Positions 16,183 through 25,393 of a DNA stretch of 64,000 bases are shown in pieces. Each line of letters begins with the position of its first letter. Position 1 is the first letter of the stretch. This DNA is from JAJPXC01 sp964628905. Its GTDB lineage: Bacteria > Bacteroidota > Bacteroidia > Bacteroidales > Muribaculaceae. The stretch covers positions 61,002-125,001 of the forward strand of contig CAZVNS010000002.1 in the NCBI GenBank assembly GCA_964628905.1. Direction: 5' to 3'. The notes beneath the pieces are model-generated. The model was given only the letters and a program-made list of their open reading frames with translations. It searched no databases and had not been told where the DNA came from. The translations under genes and the position numbers were made by a program.

Positions 16183-18180
16183 TTATTTGGTGAGGGGGGA
16201 GTAGTCGCGCGAGTAGCGCAGGTGCTGCTGCAGGTAGCCTTCGTCATAGCTTACGGTCACATCGGTCACGTTGCCGTCGTTGTCAGTGACGAGTGTATAC
16301 ACGGGGTTGACGAAGCCTTTGTATGGGGCGATCGACAGATGGCTGTAGCGGTCGAGCACTTCCCGGTGGATTTTGGGGTCGACCTTCACGGCGTATTTCT
16401 CAACGAGGTCTGCACCGGCCTGGTAGTCACCCTCGCTCTTGATGCGCTGGATTTCGCCAAGGAGTTGGCCGAAGAGCTGGCGCAGAGCTTGGTAATCGTT
16501 GATTTTGACGAAGGTTTTGCCGTCGATGTTGACCAGTTCGATCACATTGTCGGGACGACCATGCTCGTAGGCCCATTCGGCGATGAGCTTGCGGTTGCGC
16601 ATGTGAGCCTCCTCCACATCCTTGCCCGGCTCGATGCGCATCAACTGGGTCATCAGGCCATTGAGGATATATTTGTAGTATTCAGCCTTGTAGGCCTCGG
16701 GGTTGTCGAGAAGACCAAGTTCCACGAGTTTTGGGTCGGCGAGATAGTAGAGGGCGAAGAGATCGGCGCGAGTCTCCTCGAGGGTTGAGCCGTGGGCTTT
16801 GAGGGCATCGGGGTCAACGCCGGGGAGGAGCTGGCCTGAGCCGTGGCCGAGGCACTCGTGGAGGTCGGTGTGGAGATTGTCGGTAATGAAGAGATATTTG
16901 TCCATCAGGTCGCGTGTGGGCTGGTCGATTACAAACTCCTCGTTGAAGCCGTTGCCGTGGCTTGCCTCATCGTAGGCCTGGGTGATGTTTTCGATGGTTA
17001 CTGACTTCGAACCGTGAGCGGCGCGTATCCAGTTGGCGTTGGGAAGGTTGATGCCGATGGGGGTTGCGGGATATGAGTCGCCGGCAAGTATGGCGGCTGT
17101 GATCACCTTGGCGCTGACGCCCTTGACGTGGGGCTTGCGGAAGCGGGGGTCGACGGGCGAGCGGTCCTCAAACCACTGGGCGTTGTCGCTGATCACCTCG
17201 GTGCGGTGCGATGCCTCCTGGTTTTTGAAGTTGACGATTGACTCCCATGAGCCGGTCATGCCTAAGGGGTCGCCATAGCTTTCGATAAAGCCGTTGATGA
17301 AGTCGACTTGCGAGTCGAGGTCGTCGACCCACAGTATTGAGTATTCGTCGAAGTCCTTGAGGTCACCTGTGCGGTAGTATTTGATCAAGGAGTTGATCAC
17401 CTGACGCTGGCGGTCGTTCTCGGCAAATTGAGATGCCTTCTCAAGGCTGGCCACAATGCGCTCGATGGCAGGTGAGTAGAGTCCGCCCACCTTGTAGACC
17501 TCCTCAGTGATTTTACCATCCTTTTTCACCATGCGGGTGTTGAGGCCATAGGAGATGGGGGTCAGGTCGGTGGTGTCTTTGAGGGCAGCGAAGTAGGCTT
17601 CGACCTCGGGCTGGGTTACGCCGGGTCCGTAGAGGTTGTTGGCCGAAGTTAGAATAAGGTCCTCACCTTCGGTCTGGTTGACGCGCTTGGCCATCGTGGC
17701 GGGGTTGAAGATCACGTCGAGCAGCACGTCGAGGTTGGCGGGAGCGTCGTCGCCTACCTGGGCCACAAACCACTCCTGAGAGAACTCGGGAGTGAACTTG
17801 TCGGTCGAATAATGGTGATGTATGCCGTTGCCAAACTCCACTTGCTTCAGATATTTCTCAAAAGCCTTGTAGTTGGGGTCGGACTTTGATCCGGTGTAGT
17901 TGAGGAATGTGGTTTCGAGCAGGTCGCGGATTTCGAGGTTGTAGCGGCCGTTCTGATCCCAAAGGATGTCGCGTCCGGCCAGGGCGGCCTCGGTGAGATG
18001 GTAGATGAGCTGTTTCTGCTGCAGTGAGAGATCCTCGAAGCCGGGAACCTTGTAGCGCAGGATCTCGATGTCGGCAAATTGGTCGACCACGTAGTTGAAG
18101 TTGTCGTCGTTGGCTTGCACGTTGACTGATGATGTTAATGCCGCGGCGATGAGTGCGCACGACAGGATGTTACGTTTCAT
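16183..18180 (-). CDS. Dipeptidyl-peptidase III-like metallopeptidase (family M49)
   Basis: The 665-residue exported protein has a signal peptide (about residues 1-23). The zinc motif HECLGH at residues 441-446 is the HExxGH form, a close match to the longer M49 motif, and the second motif EETRAD follows about 25 residues later. Family members cut dipeptides from the N-terminus of short peptides. Export suggests periplasmic peptide processing. It is the last gene of the dxr-rseP-rlmI run, 22 bases after rlmI. Confidence 0.9.
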   Translation of the reverse strand: MKRNILSCALIAAALTSSVNVQANDDNFNYVVDQFADIEILRYKVPGFEDLSLQQKQLIYHLTEAALAGRDILWDQNGRYNLEIRDLLETTFLNYTGSKSDPNYKAFEKYLKQVEFGNGIHHHYSTDKFTPEFSQEWFVAQVGDDAPANLDVLLDVIFNPATMAKRVNQTEGEDLILTSANNLYGPGVTQPEVEAYFAALKDTTDLTPISYGLNTRMVKKDGKITEEVYKVGGLYSPAIERIVASLEKASQFAENDRQRQVINSLIKYYRTGDLKDFDEYSILWVDDLDSQVDFINGFIESYGDPLGMTGSWESIVNFKNQEASHRTEVISDNAQWFEDRSPVDPRFRKPHVKGVSAKVITAAILAGDSYPATPIGINLPNANWIRAAHGSKSVTIENITQAYDEASHGNGFNEEFVIDQPTRDLMDKYLFITDNLHTDLHECLGHGSGQLLPGVDPDALKAHGSTLEETRADLFALYYLADPKLVELGLLDNPEAYKAEYYKYILNGLMTQLMRIEPGKDVEEAHMRNRKLIAEWAYEHGRPDNVIELVNIDGKTFVKINDYQALRQLFGQLLGEIQRIKSEGDYQAGADLVEKYAVKVDPKIHREVLDRYSHLSIAPYKGFVNPVYTLVTDNDGNVTDVTVSYDEGYLQQHLRYSRDYSPLTK

Positions 18181-18202
18181 TATTATTTTGGGTTATAATG
18201 GG

Positions 18203-19381
18203 TTATTCCACATATAGCACCAGCCCTTTGAGATATTCCCCCTCGGGGTGGTAGATGTTGACGGGATGGTCGGCAGGCTGGGTGAGCTGATAGAGTATCC
18301 TCACCTTGCGTCGCGACTGGGCAGCTGCCGAGAACACTGCCAAGCGGAACTGTTCGCGGGTGATGGCCTGAGAGCAGGAGAAGGTGAAGAGTATGCCGCC
18401 GCGGGCTATCTTCTTGAAGGCCGCATAGTTGAGGCGCTGGTAGCCGCGGAGTGCGTTGCGTATGGCCCCGCGGTGTTTGGCGAAGGCCGGAGGATCGAGG
18501 ATGATCAGGTCGTGAGCGCCTTCGTCCATGGCGTCGAGATATTTGAACGCATCTTCGGCCACGGCCCGATGGTGGGAGGCGTCGACGAAGTTGAGGTCGA
18601 TGTTGGTCTGGGTGAGCTGTATAGCTTTGGCCGATGAGTCGACCGATGTCACAGCCCTGGCACCGCCGGCCATGGCATAGACTGAGAAGCCGCCGGTGTA
18701 GCAGAACATATTGAGCACGTTGCGCCCATGGCTGAGCGTGCGCAGCAGCTGGCGGTTGTCGCGCTGGTCAATGAAAAATCCGGTCTTCTGCCCTTTGAGC
18801 CAGTCGATATGGAATTTCAGCCCGTTCTCCACGGCCACGTTGGTGCTCAGTCCCCCTATGATATAATCATTGTGTGGGTCGAGTTCGGCCTTGTAGGGGA
18901 GGGTGGTCTCCGACTTGTAATAGACATTTTTGACACCTGGGCCGGGGAGGGCTACGAGTTCGCGCGCTATGATGTCGCGGCTGAAGTGCATACCCGGTGA
19001 GTGGGCTTGCATCACGGCAGTATCGCCATAGATGTCGACAATGAGTCCGGGGAGGAAGTCACCCTCACCATGCACCAGGCGGTAAGCGTTGTTGTCGTCG
19101 CGGGCCAGCCCCAACACTTTGCGCAGTCCCAATGCCTGGCGTAGGCGCGATGCGTAGAATGTGTCGTCGACGGGTGTGTCGTCAAATGTGAGCATCCTCA
19201 CCATTATCGACCCTATCTGGTAGTGGCCGTGGCCTATCAGGCGGCCGTCGGAGGTCACAACCTGCACCACATCCCCCTCCTCAATCGAGTCGGTAGGTGA
19301 AGCGATGGCGCCTGAGAACACCCAGGGGTGGAAGCGGTCGAGCGAGTCCTCTTTGCCGCGTTTGAGTATTATCTTTTCCAT
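18203..19381 (-). CDS. rlmI: 23S rRNA cytosine-C5 methyltransferase, RlmI type
   Basis: This 392-residue protein has an N-terminal PUA domain (about residues 1-75), an EEHE-like middle region and a SAM-binding Rossmann domain with VLNMFCYTGGFSVYA near residue 220 and the motif LDPPAFAK near residue 300. That set fits RlmI/RlmK-type methyltransferases that modify 23S rRNA. The exact target base is inferred. It lies 9 bases downstream of rseP. Confidence 0.88.
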   Translation of the reverse strand: MEKIILKRGKEDSLDRFHPWVFSGAIASPTDSIEEGDVVQVVTSDGRLIGHGHYQIGSIMVRMLTFDDTPVDDTFYASRLRQALGLRKVLGLARDDNNAYRLVHGEGDFLPGLIVDIYGDTAVMQAHSPGMHFSRDIIARELVALPGPGVKNVYYKSETTLPYKAELDPHNDYIIGGLSTNVAVENGLKFHIDWLKGQKTGFFIDQRDNRQLLRTLSHGRNVLNMFCYTGGFSVYAMAGGARAVTSVDSSAKAIQLTQTNIDLNFVDASHHRAVAEDAFKYLDAMDEGAHDLIILDPPAFAKHRGAIRNALRGYQRLNYAAFKKIARGGILFTFSCSQAITREQFRLAVFSAAAQSRRKVRILYQLTQPADHPVNIYHPEGEYLKGLVLYVE

Positions 19382-19390
19382 ATACTATTA

Positions 19391-20764
19391 TCAGAAGTTG
19401 ATGCCCACGGCTCGGAGTATGTCAAGGCCGTTGGCGTAGAGCAGGAGGGCGAGTAGGAAGAACATGCCGGTCATCTGCGCATATTCAAGGAATTTGTCGG
19501 AAGGCTTGCGACGCGTGATCATCTCCCAGAGGGTGAACATCACATGACCGCCGTCAAGCGCCGGTATGGGTATGATATTCATGAAGGCGAGGATTACCGA
19601 CAGGAAAGCTGTCATCTCCCAGAATGTAAGCCAGTTCCAGCGGTTGGGGAACATGTTGCCTATAGCTCCGAAGCCACCCATGCTTGTGGCTCCATCCTTG
19701 GTGAAGAGGTATTTGAGCGAGCCCACGTAGGTAGTTAGGCGGTTCATGCCCTTGTCCACGCCCTTGGGCACTGATTCCCAAAGCGAGTAGTCGACCACGG
19801 TCACGGGATAGATTTCGGTGGGAGATGTAAGCTCGATGCCTACCTTGCCATTGTCGTTGGGGGTGATGGGGAGCGTCACCTCCTTACCGTCGCGCACCAC
19901 GGTGATGTCGGTTGCCTTACCCTTGTGGGCCAGTAGCTGCTCGGCAAATTCGGTGTAGGCCGGGGTCGACACGCCGCCGACGGCTATCACCGAGTCGCCG
20001 GCCTCCATGCCCGCCTTCTGGGCGGCTCCACCTTGCACGCTCTTCACCACTACGGGGAAGCGTGGTGAGAGGAACCATTTGTCCTTCTCCATCTTGAGCA
20101 CGAAGTTCTCGGGGATGGCTATATCTACTGTGCCGCTATCGCCGCGGAGCACTGTCACGCTCTTAGCCTCAAGCATCTTTAGGATGGCATCGTCCTCAAT
20201 CGCCTTCAGGGGCTGGCCGTCGGCCATAAGGGGGATGTCGCCGTTGCGGAAACCGATGGTCTGGGCCGTGGGTGAGAAGTCGTAGCCCGCCTTGTTGTCG
20301 CGGAATTCGATCACCTTTTCACCCCAATAGAAGGCGATGCCGGCGTAGATGATGATGGCCAGGATGAAGTTGAACAATACGCCGCCAACCATCACCAGCA
20401 GGCGCTGCCATGCGGGCTTTGAGCGGAATTCGTCGGGCTTGGCAGGCTGGGCCATCTGTTCCTTGTCCATCGACTCGTCGATCATGCCGGCTATCTTGCA
20501 GTAGCCGCCAAGGGGGAGCCAGCCGATGCCGTACTCGGTGTCGCGCCATGTGGGGCGCTCCGAGCCGTCGGGGTTGAGCTTGGGATGCTTGGCCTTCTTC
20601 GGTTTCCACTTGCACAGCGAGAACCAAGGGTTGAAGAAGAGGTAGAACTTCTCAACCTTGATGCCAAACACGCGGGCGAAGAAATAGTGACCCAGCTCAT
20701 GGATTACCACAAGCAACGACAGCGATAATATAAGTTGTAAGGCTTTGATCCAGAATGTTTCCAA
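19391..20764 (-). CDS. rseP: RIP zinc metalloprotease RseP
   Basis: RseP is a site-2 protease that cuts within the membrane, usually releasing sigma factors from anti-sigma factors and clearing signal-peptide remnants. The 457-residue protein has HELGH at residues 22-26 in the first membrane helix, a PDZ region in the middle (VQGGAAQKAGMEAGDSVIAVGG) and the second metal motif NIIPIPALDGGHV near the C-terminus. It lies 12 bases after dxr. Confidence 0.94.
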   Translation of the reverse strand: METFWIKALQLILSLSLLVVIHELGHYFFARVFGIKVEKFYLFFNPWFSLCKWKPKKAKHPKLNPDGSERPTWRDTEYGIGWLPLGGYCKIAGMIDESMDKEQMAQPAKPDEFRSKPAWQRLLVMVGGVLFNFILAIIIYAGIAFYWGEKVIEFRDNKAGYDFSPTAQTIGFRNGDIPLMADGQPLKAIEDDAILKMLEAKSVTVLRGDSGTVDIAIPENFVLKMEKDKWFLSPRFPVVVKSVQGGAAQKAGMEAGDSVIAVGGVSTPAYTEFAEQLLAHKGKATDITVVRDGKEVTLPITPNDNGKVGIELTSPTEIYPVTVVDYSLWESVPKGVDKGMNRLTTYVGSLKYLFTKDGATSMGGFGAIGNMFPNRWNWLTFWEMTAFLSVILAFMNIIPIPALDGGHVMFTLWEMITRRKPSDKFLEYAQMTGMFFLLALLLYANGLDILRAVGINF

Positions 20765-20776
20765 GGGTGTGTGGGG

Positions 20777-21937
20777 TTAAAGGTTTTTGTTACAGATGAT
20801 TTCTTCGGCCAGGGAGCGCGTCAGTGAGTTGGTGGCCACATAGTCGTCGTAGGTGGGCGATGCGATATGGTCCACACGCTCCAGGCAGTCGGTAATAGTA
20901 GTGTAGATGTCGCCAAAGCCTATGCGGCCCTGACGGAAGGAGGCGTTGGCCACCTCGTTGGCGGCGTTGATCACGCAAGCGGTGTTGCCGCCGCGCCCCA
21001 GGGCGTAGTGCCCCAAGGTGATGCAGGGGAAGCGGTCGGTGTCAGGCTCCTCAAAGGTGAGCTGGGACATATCCTTGAATGTCAGGCCCGGGTCGGAAGT
21101 CTCCAGGCGTGTGGCGTCGCCAAGGGCGTAGCGTATGGGCAGACGCATGTCGGGCACGCCGAGCTGAGCCTTGACAGCACCGTCGACCATCTCCACCATT
21201 GAGTGAACTATCGACTGCGGGTGCACTACAGCTGTAATCCGCTTAGGTTCAATGTCAAAGAGCCAGTGTGCCTCGATGATTTCGAATGCTTTGTTGAGCA
21301 TCGTGGCCGAGTCAATTGTGATTTTGGCGCCCATTGACCAGTTGGGGTGATGGAGGGCGTCGGCCACAGTGACCCGGCTAAGCTGTTCGGCGGGGGTGTT
21401 GCGGAAGGGGCCGCCGGATGCAGTGATGATCAGGCGGCGCACCTTGTCAGGGTGCTCACCCTGAAGGCATTGGTATATGGCTGAGTGCTCTGAGTCGACG
21501 GGTATCACCGTCGACCATGACTTCGACAGCTCTTGGGTGACCAAATCGCCGGCCACCACGAGGGTCTCCTTGTTGGCAAGGGCTATATCCTTGGCGGCAC
21601 GGATGGCGCGGAGTGTGGGGGCGAGGCCGCTGTAGCCCACGGTGGCGGTAACCACGGTGTCGAAGCAGTCGAGCTCCATGGCGTCGGCTATGGCGTCAGC
21701 TCCGGCAGCGGTGTTGATGCCCAAGGGGGCGAGGGCGTCGCGCAACTGGCTGTAGCGGCTCTCGTCGGCGATGATGGCCCACTCAGGCTTGTGCCTGATG
21801 GCCTGCTCGATCAGAGCGTCAACCTTGCTGCCGGCAATCAACACGCTGGCTGTGAAGCGGTCGGGGTATTGGGAGATTATGTCGAGCGTCTGGGTGCCGA
21901 TAGAGCCGGTGGAGCCCAGCACTGCAATTTTCTTCAT
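20777..21937 (-). CDS. dxr: 1-deoxy-D-xylulose 5-phosphate reductoisomerase
   Basis: Dxr makes MEP from DXP with NADPH, the first committed MEP-pathway step. The 386-residue protein has the NADPH loop GSTGSIGTQTLDII, the ALANKETLVVAG motif and the active-site region VDSEHSAIYQCLQG, ASGGPFR and HPNWSMGAKITIDSATMLNK. It heads the dxr-rseP-rlmI-peptidase run. A consensus -7 box lies 30 bases upstream. Confidence 0.96.
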   Translation of the reverse strand: MKKIAVLGSTGSIGTQTLDIISQYPDRFTASVLIAGSKVDALIEQAIRHKPEWAIIADESRYSQLRDALAPLGINTAAGADAIADAMELDCFDTVVTATVGYSGLAPTLRAIRAAKDIALANKETLVVAGDLVTQELSKSWSTVIPVDSEHSAIYQCLQGEHPDKVRRLIITASGGPFRNTPAEQLSRVTVADALHHPNWSMGAKITIDSATMLNKAFEIIEAHWLFDIEPKRITAVVHPQSIVHSMVEMVDGAVKAQLGVPDMRLPIRYALGDATRLETSDPGLTFKDMSQLTFEEPDTDRFPCITLGHYALGRGGNTACVINAANEVANASFRQGRIGFGDIYTTITDCLERVDHIASPTYDDYVATNSLTRSLAEEIICNKNL

Positions 21938-21966
21938 GCGTGATGCGATTGGTATAGTTTAGCGCG

Positions 21967-21974
21967 CAAAGGTA
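21967..21974 (-). promoter_or_regulatory. -7 promoter box of the dxr operon
   Basis: The minus strand reads TACCTTTG, a perfect TAnnTTTG box, 30 bases before the dxr ATG. No clear TTTG is visible 19-20 bases upstream, where the decamer array begins. Confidence 0.65.
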
Positions 21975-21997
21975 CAAAAAATTCGCGAAACTCCCAC

Positions 21998-22092
21998 TCG
22001 ACATCCCTCGACATCCCTCGACATCCCTCGATTTAAGCCGATTTAAGTCGATTTAAGTCGATTTAAATCGAATGAAATCGACCTAAATCGAG
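21998..22092. repeat. Ten-unit 10-bp tandem array, TCGA type
   Basis: The block is strictly periodic at 10 bases: three copies of TCGACATCCC, then TCGATTTAAG, CCGATTTAAG, TCGATTTAAG, TCGATTTAAA, TCGAATGAAA, TCGACCTAAA and a final TCGAG. It lies between the NlpC/P60 stop and the dxr promoter. A related array is at 44784-44843. Confidence 0.9.
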
Positions 22093-22121
22093 AATAATTC
22101 GGGGCTTCGATGTCAGTGGGA

Positions 22122-22730
22122 TTAGAGGAGGCCGAGGTCCTCGGGAGAGAGTATGCGCTTGATGCCGATGTAACGGCTGCTGTAGTAGGCGTCGCCAAGG
22201 GTGTCGATGCGCACTCCGCGGCTGGTGGAGGCGTGGATAAAGCTGATGGCCCCGGTCAGGGGGTTGACCTCGGTGATGATGCCCACATGGCCCACGGTCT
22301 TGCCGGAGCGGCGGCCGCTGAAGAAAATCAGGTCGCCGGGCTGTGCGTCGCTGCGGCTCACCTTCTCACCCTGGGTGTACTGGCTGCGCGAGTCGCGGAG
22401 CAGGTCGTAGCCGAACTGGTGGAACACGTAGCTCGTGAAACCTGAGCAGTCGAAGCTCTTGGGCCCGGCGGTGCCGCGGCGGTAGGGACGGCCTATGTAT
22501 TTCTTGGCGTAGGCGAGCAGGTCGGTTGCCACGATATCCTGCTGCGCCTTTTGCATCAGGGCGTGGGCATTGATTTTGGCGCTGATTGCCGCTGCGTATT
22601 GCTCGTTGTCCAACTCATCCTGACCCACTGTCACCGCTTTGGCCGCCGCGTGGGCGTGCTGAGCAGCTGCCGGCATTGCGGATGCCAGCAGCAGAGCGAC
22701 GAAAATGAGTAGGATGCGGTTTATTTTCAT
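22122..22730 (-). CDS. C40 (NlpC/P60) cell-wall peptidase
   Basis: The 202-residue exported protein has a signal peptide ending near residue 24 and a C-terminal NlpC/P60 domain. The catalytic cysteine is C95 in SFDCSGFTSYVF, the histidine H148 in VGHVGII, and the third polar residue is probably H166 in SFIHAS. Such enzymes cut the D-Glu to diamino-acid bond in peptidoglycan stem peptides. It has its own upstream region of about 240 bases. Confidence 0.92.
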   Translation of the reverse strand: MKINRILLIFVALLLASAMPAAAQHAHAAAKAVTVGQDELDNEQYAAAISAKINAHALMQKAQQDIVATDLLAYAKKYIGRPYRRGTAGPKSFDCSGFTSYVFHQFGYDLLRDSRSQYTQGEKVSRSDAQPGDLIFFSGRRSGKTVGHVGIITEVNPLTGAISFIHASTSRGVRIDTLGDAYYSSRYIGIKRILSPEDLGLL

Positions 22731-22918
22731 GTGATTGTTAAGGTGAAACGCATAGATTGTGCGCCTTTACAATCACAAAGATACCGATTTTAACATTTCG
22801 CTCCAAACCGCTATGGGGTGAAAGTGCCGATATTTAAGTGAAATTAACCCTAAATTTTAACAATTGCGGTAAAATTCACAACTGTTGTGATTATCGTTAC
22901 AGAATGTTAAAATCACCC

Positions 22919-22949
22919 CACAAGTAGGGTCGCACCCTGGTTCGTCCGC
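22919..22949 (+). repeat. REP-like dispersed repeat, copy 3
   Basis: The copy reads CACAAGTAGGGTCGCACCCT and then GGTTCGTCCGC. It lies 19 bases beyond the radA stop, in the gap before the NlpC/P60 gene. Confidence 0.85.
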
Positions 22950-22967
22950 AGTTCAGTGTCTTGACTC

Positions 22968-24359
22968 TCAGGCTTGTCCGAGGAGAGCTTTGAGGGCGTC
23001 CTCGACGCGTGCGGCTTCGATGACCTGGATTTTGTAGCGGCGGCGGTCCACCCCCTTGAGGTTGCCGCGGGGGATGATGATATGAGTCATGCCCAACTTC
23101 TCAGCCTCGGAGATGCGCTGCTCGATGCGGGTCACGGGGCGTATCTCGCCCGAAAGCCCCACCTCGGCGGTCATGCAATACCCCTGGGGGATGGCGGTGT
23201 CGATGTTGGATGAGAAGATGGCGCCGATCACAGCTAAGTCGAGCGCCGGATCGTTGACCTTGATGCCTCCTGCGATGTTGAGGAACACATCCTTCTGGGC
23301 CAGCTTGAAGCCCACGCGCTTCTCAAGCACGGCAAGTAGCATGTTCATGCGCTTGGAGTCGAAGCCGGTGACCGATCGCTGGGGGGTGCCGTAGGCCGCG
23401 GAACTTACCAGTGCCTGAGCCTCAATCAACAGCGGGCGTATACCCTCCATGGTCACGCCGATGGCTATGCCCGACAGTTGTTCACCTTCATGGGTGAGCA
23501 GCAGTTGCGAGGGGTTGTCAACCTCGCGGAGGCCTCGCTGACACATCTCGTAGATGCCCAACTCCGAGGTGCTTCCGAAGCGGTTTTTGATTGATCGCAG
23601 CAGGCGGTACATATATTGACGGTCACCCTCGAATTGCAACACGGCGTCGACGATATGCTCCAGCACCTTGGGTCCGGCAATGCTCCCCTCTTTGGTGATA
23701 TGGCCGATAAGTATCACGGGCACGTTCGACGACTTGGCGTAGCGAAGCAGCTGGGCGGCACATTCGCGCACCTGTCCGACCGAACCTGCCGACGACTCTA
23801 AGGCGTCGGAGGCGATGGTCTGTATGGAGTCGACGATGAGTAGTTCGGGTTGTAGCGCCTCGATATGAGCCATGATGTTTTCGAGCGATGTCTCAGTGAC
23901 GATGTAGCAGTTGTCGCTTGGGCGGCCCAGGCGGTCGGCGCGCATCTTGAGTTGTGCTGCGCTCTCCTCCCCCGACACATATAATATGCGGCGCGACTTG
24001 ATTGACAGTACGTTTTGCAGCACTAACGTCGATTTGCCTATGCCCGGCTCACCCCCGATGAGCACCATCGAGCCGGCCACGAGTCCCCCGCCAAGCACGC
24101 GGTTGAGTTCCTCTGAGGGCATGTGGATGCGCTGCTCCTGTGAGGCTTCAATCTGCGATACGGGCACGGCTTTCGACATTTGCGACGAGCGTCCGCCGAT
24201 GAGTTTGGCGGCGGAATTGTTGGAGCGTCCGGCGCCGGTGACGGTGCGCTCCTCGACCATCGAGTTCCACGAACCGCAGGCCGGGCAGCGTCCTTCCCAT
24301 TTGGGCGACTCGTTGCCACAGACGTTGCAAAACCAGGCTGTCTTAACTTTTGGGGACAT
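22968..24359 (-). CDS. radA: DNA repair protein RadA
   Basis: RadA is a RecA-like branch-migration ATPase in recombination. The 463-residue protein has an N-terminal four-cysteine zinc finger (C11, C14, C27, C30), a Walker A GGEPGIGKST near residue 96, the RadA-specific KNRFG motif near residue 258 and a C-terminal Lon-protease-like domain lacking a protease site. It lies downstream of the TrmH-type methyltransferase, after a repeat-rich gap of about 200 bases. Confidence 0.96.
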   Translation of the reverse strand: MSPKVKTAWFCNVCGNESPKWEGRCPACGSWNSMVEERTVTGAGRSNNSAAKLIGGRSSQMSKAVPVSQIEASQEQRIHMPSEELNRVLGGGLVAGSMVLIGGEPGIGKSTLVLQNVLSIKSRRILYVSGEESAAQLKMRADRLGRPSDNCYIVTETSLENIMAHIEALQPELLIVDSIQTIASDALESSAGSVGQVRECAAQLLRYAKSSNVPVILIGHITKEGSIAGPKVLEHIVDAVLQFEGDRQYMYRLLRSIKNRFGSTSELGIYEMCQRGLREVDNPSQLLLTHEGEQLSGIAIGVTMEGIRPLLIEAQALVSSAAYGTPQRSVTGFDSKRMNMLLAVLEKRVGFKLAQKDVFLNIAGGIKVNDPALDLAVIGAIFSSNIDTAIPQGYCMTAEVGLSGEIRPVTRIEQRISEAEKLGMTHIIIPRGNLKGVDRRRYKIQVIEAARVEDALKALLGQA

Positions 24360-24433
24360 GGGGGTAGGGTTTTTAGATTTTTTAGAGTTTTTAGAGTTGC
24401 GCCCTGCGGGCGCTCTGCTCTTGATTTTGTTTT

Positions 24434-24468
24434 CCGCATGCCAGCGAGCGCAGCGAGACGGCTTGCGG
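24434..24468. repeat. GC-rich imperfect hairpin
   Basis: CCGCATGCC (24434-24442) pairs with GGCTTGCGG (24460-24468) with one mismatch, around a loop of repeated GCGAG. Nearby GCGCCC-TGC-GGGCGC (about 24400-24414) is another palindrome. It lies between radA and the methyltransferase gene. Confidence 0.55.
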
Positions 24469-24492
24469 TTATATAGAGGGTCGCCCGGCGGG

Positions 24493-24577
24493 CTTTTAGC
24501 TTTTAAGGACTTTTAGGTCGTTAAGGACTTTTAGGTCATTAAGGTCGTTAAGGACTTTAAGGTCGTTAAGGATTAAG
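24493..24577. repeat. 9-bp tandem array, CGTTAAGGA/CTTTAAGGT type
   Basis: The array shows units CTTTTAGGT, CATTAAGGT, CGTTAAGGA, CTTTAAGGT and CGTTAAGGA in a row, with older degenerate units before them. It covers the stop codon of the adjoining methyltransferase gene (24566-24568). The same unit occurs at 11640-11685. Confidence 0.8.
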
Positions 24578-25327
24578 GGTGCGCCGGCGGAATTCAGCAA
24601 CGGTGATGGCTGCGGCCACACCCACGTTGAGCGACTCCACAGTGTCGGCCGTGGCGGGGTAGGGGGGTATCAGCAGCCGCTGAGTCACCAGGCGCCCTAC
24701 GGTGGGGGATATGCCGTTGGCCTCGTTGCCCATCACTATCACACCGTTGGTGGTCAGAGGCGCATCGTAGAGAATATCACCGTCGAGGTGTGTGCCGTAA
24801 ATCGGAGCCTTGATCTGCGAAAGTGTGCTGTTGAGGTCGAGATAGTGCACGGCCACACGCCCGATAGCTCCCATCGTGGCTTGCACCACCTTGGGGTTGA
24901 ACACGTCGACAGTGTCGACCGAGCAGAGTATGTGCTTGATGCCAAACCAGTCAGCGAGCCTGACGATGGTGCCCATGTTGCCGGGATCGCGGACGCTGTC
25001 AAGGGCGAGCACCAGTTCGGTCGAGGGTGTGGTGGGGTCGAAGGTCGGCTGGGGGATGTCGAACACCGCGATTACCGGCTGCGGCGACTGCTGTTGCGAC
25101 ATCTTCTTGATTTGCTGAGGGGTAGCTGTGTTGACCTCGTTGGCTAAGAGCTGTTGCAGCGGGTGCTCGGCCAGCCACTCCTCGGTGGCGATCAGCCGGC
25201 GGCATTGCAGCAGCGGCAGCAGCTCCACCACACACCGCGTACCCTCAGCCGCGAACAGCCCCAGCTCCCTCCGGTGCTTTACCGCCCCGAGCGAGCCCAC
25301 AGTCTTGATGGTGTTGTTGGTCAGCAT
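24566..25327 (-). CDS. SpoU/TrmH-family RNA 2'-O-methyltransferase
   Basis: This 253-residue protein has a short N-terminal RNA-binding domain (VKHRRELGLFAAEGTR near residue 17) and a C-terminal SPOUT knot with the three motifs LDSVRDPGNMGTIVRLADWFG, VIVMGNEANGIS and LLIPPYPATADTVESLNVGVAAAI. It methylates a ribose in rRNA or tRNA; the target is unknown. Its stop codon lies within a 9-bp repeat array. A possible -7 box TACATTTG (25345-25352, minus strand) is just upstream. Confidence 0.92.
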   Translation of the reverse strand: MLTNNTIKTVGSLGAVKHRRELGLFAAEGTRCVVELLPLLQCRRLIATEEWLAEHPLQQLLANEVNTATPQQIKKMSQQQSPQPVIAVFDIPQPTFDPTTPSTELVLALDSVRDPGNMGTIVRLADWFGIKHILCSVDTVDVFNPKVVQATMGAIGRVAVHYLDLNSTLSQIKAPIYGTHLDGDILYDAPLTTNGVIVMGNEANGISPTVGRLVTQRLLIPPYPATADTVESLNVGVAAAITVAEFRRRTLNP

Positions 25328-25344
25328 TACGTTTTTTTAAGGGA

Positions 25345-25372
25345 CAAATGTACGGAAAAGTTTGTAAATTTG
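25345..25372. promoter_or_regulatory. Divergent promoter boxes between the methyltransferase and S8 protease genes
   Basis: On the minus strand TACATTTG occupies 25345-25352, 18 bases before the methyltransferase ATG. On the plus strand TAAATTTG occupies 25365-25372, 21 bases before the protease ATG. Neither has a clear -33 box. Confidence 0.5.
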
Positions 25373-25393
25373 CGTAATCATTGAAAAATTCAG

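Noticed and set aside
21998..22092. Possible CRISPR array (short direct repeats)
   Set aside because: The units are 10 bases with no spacers, far too short for CRISPR repeats, and no cas gene is nearby.
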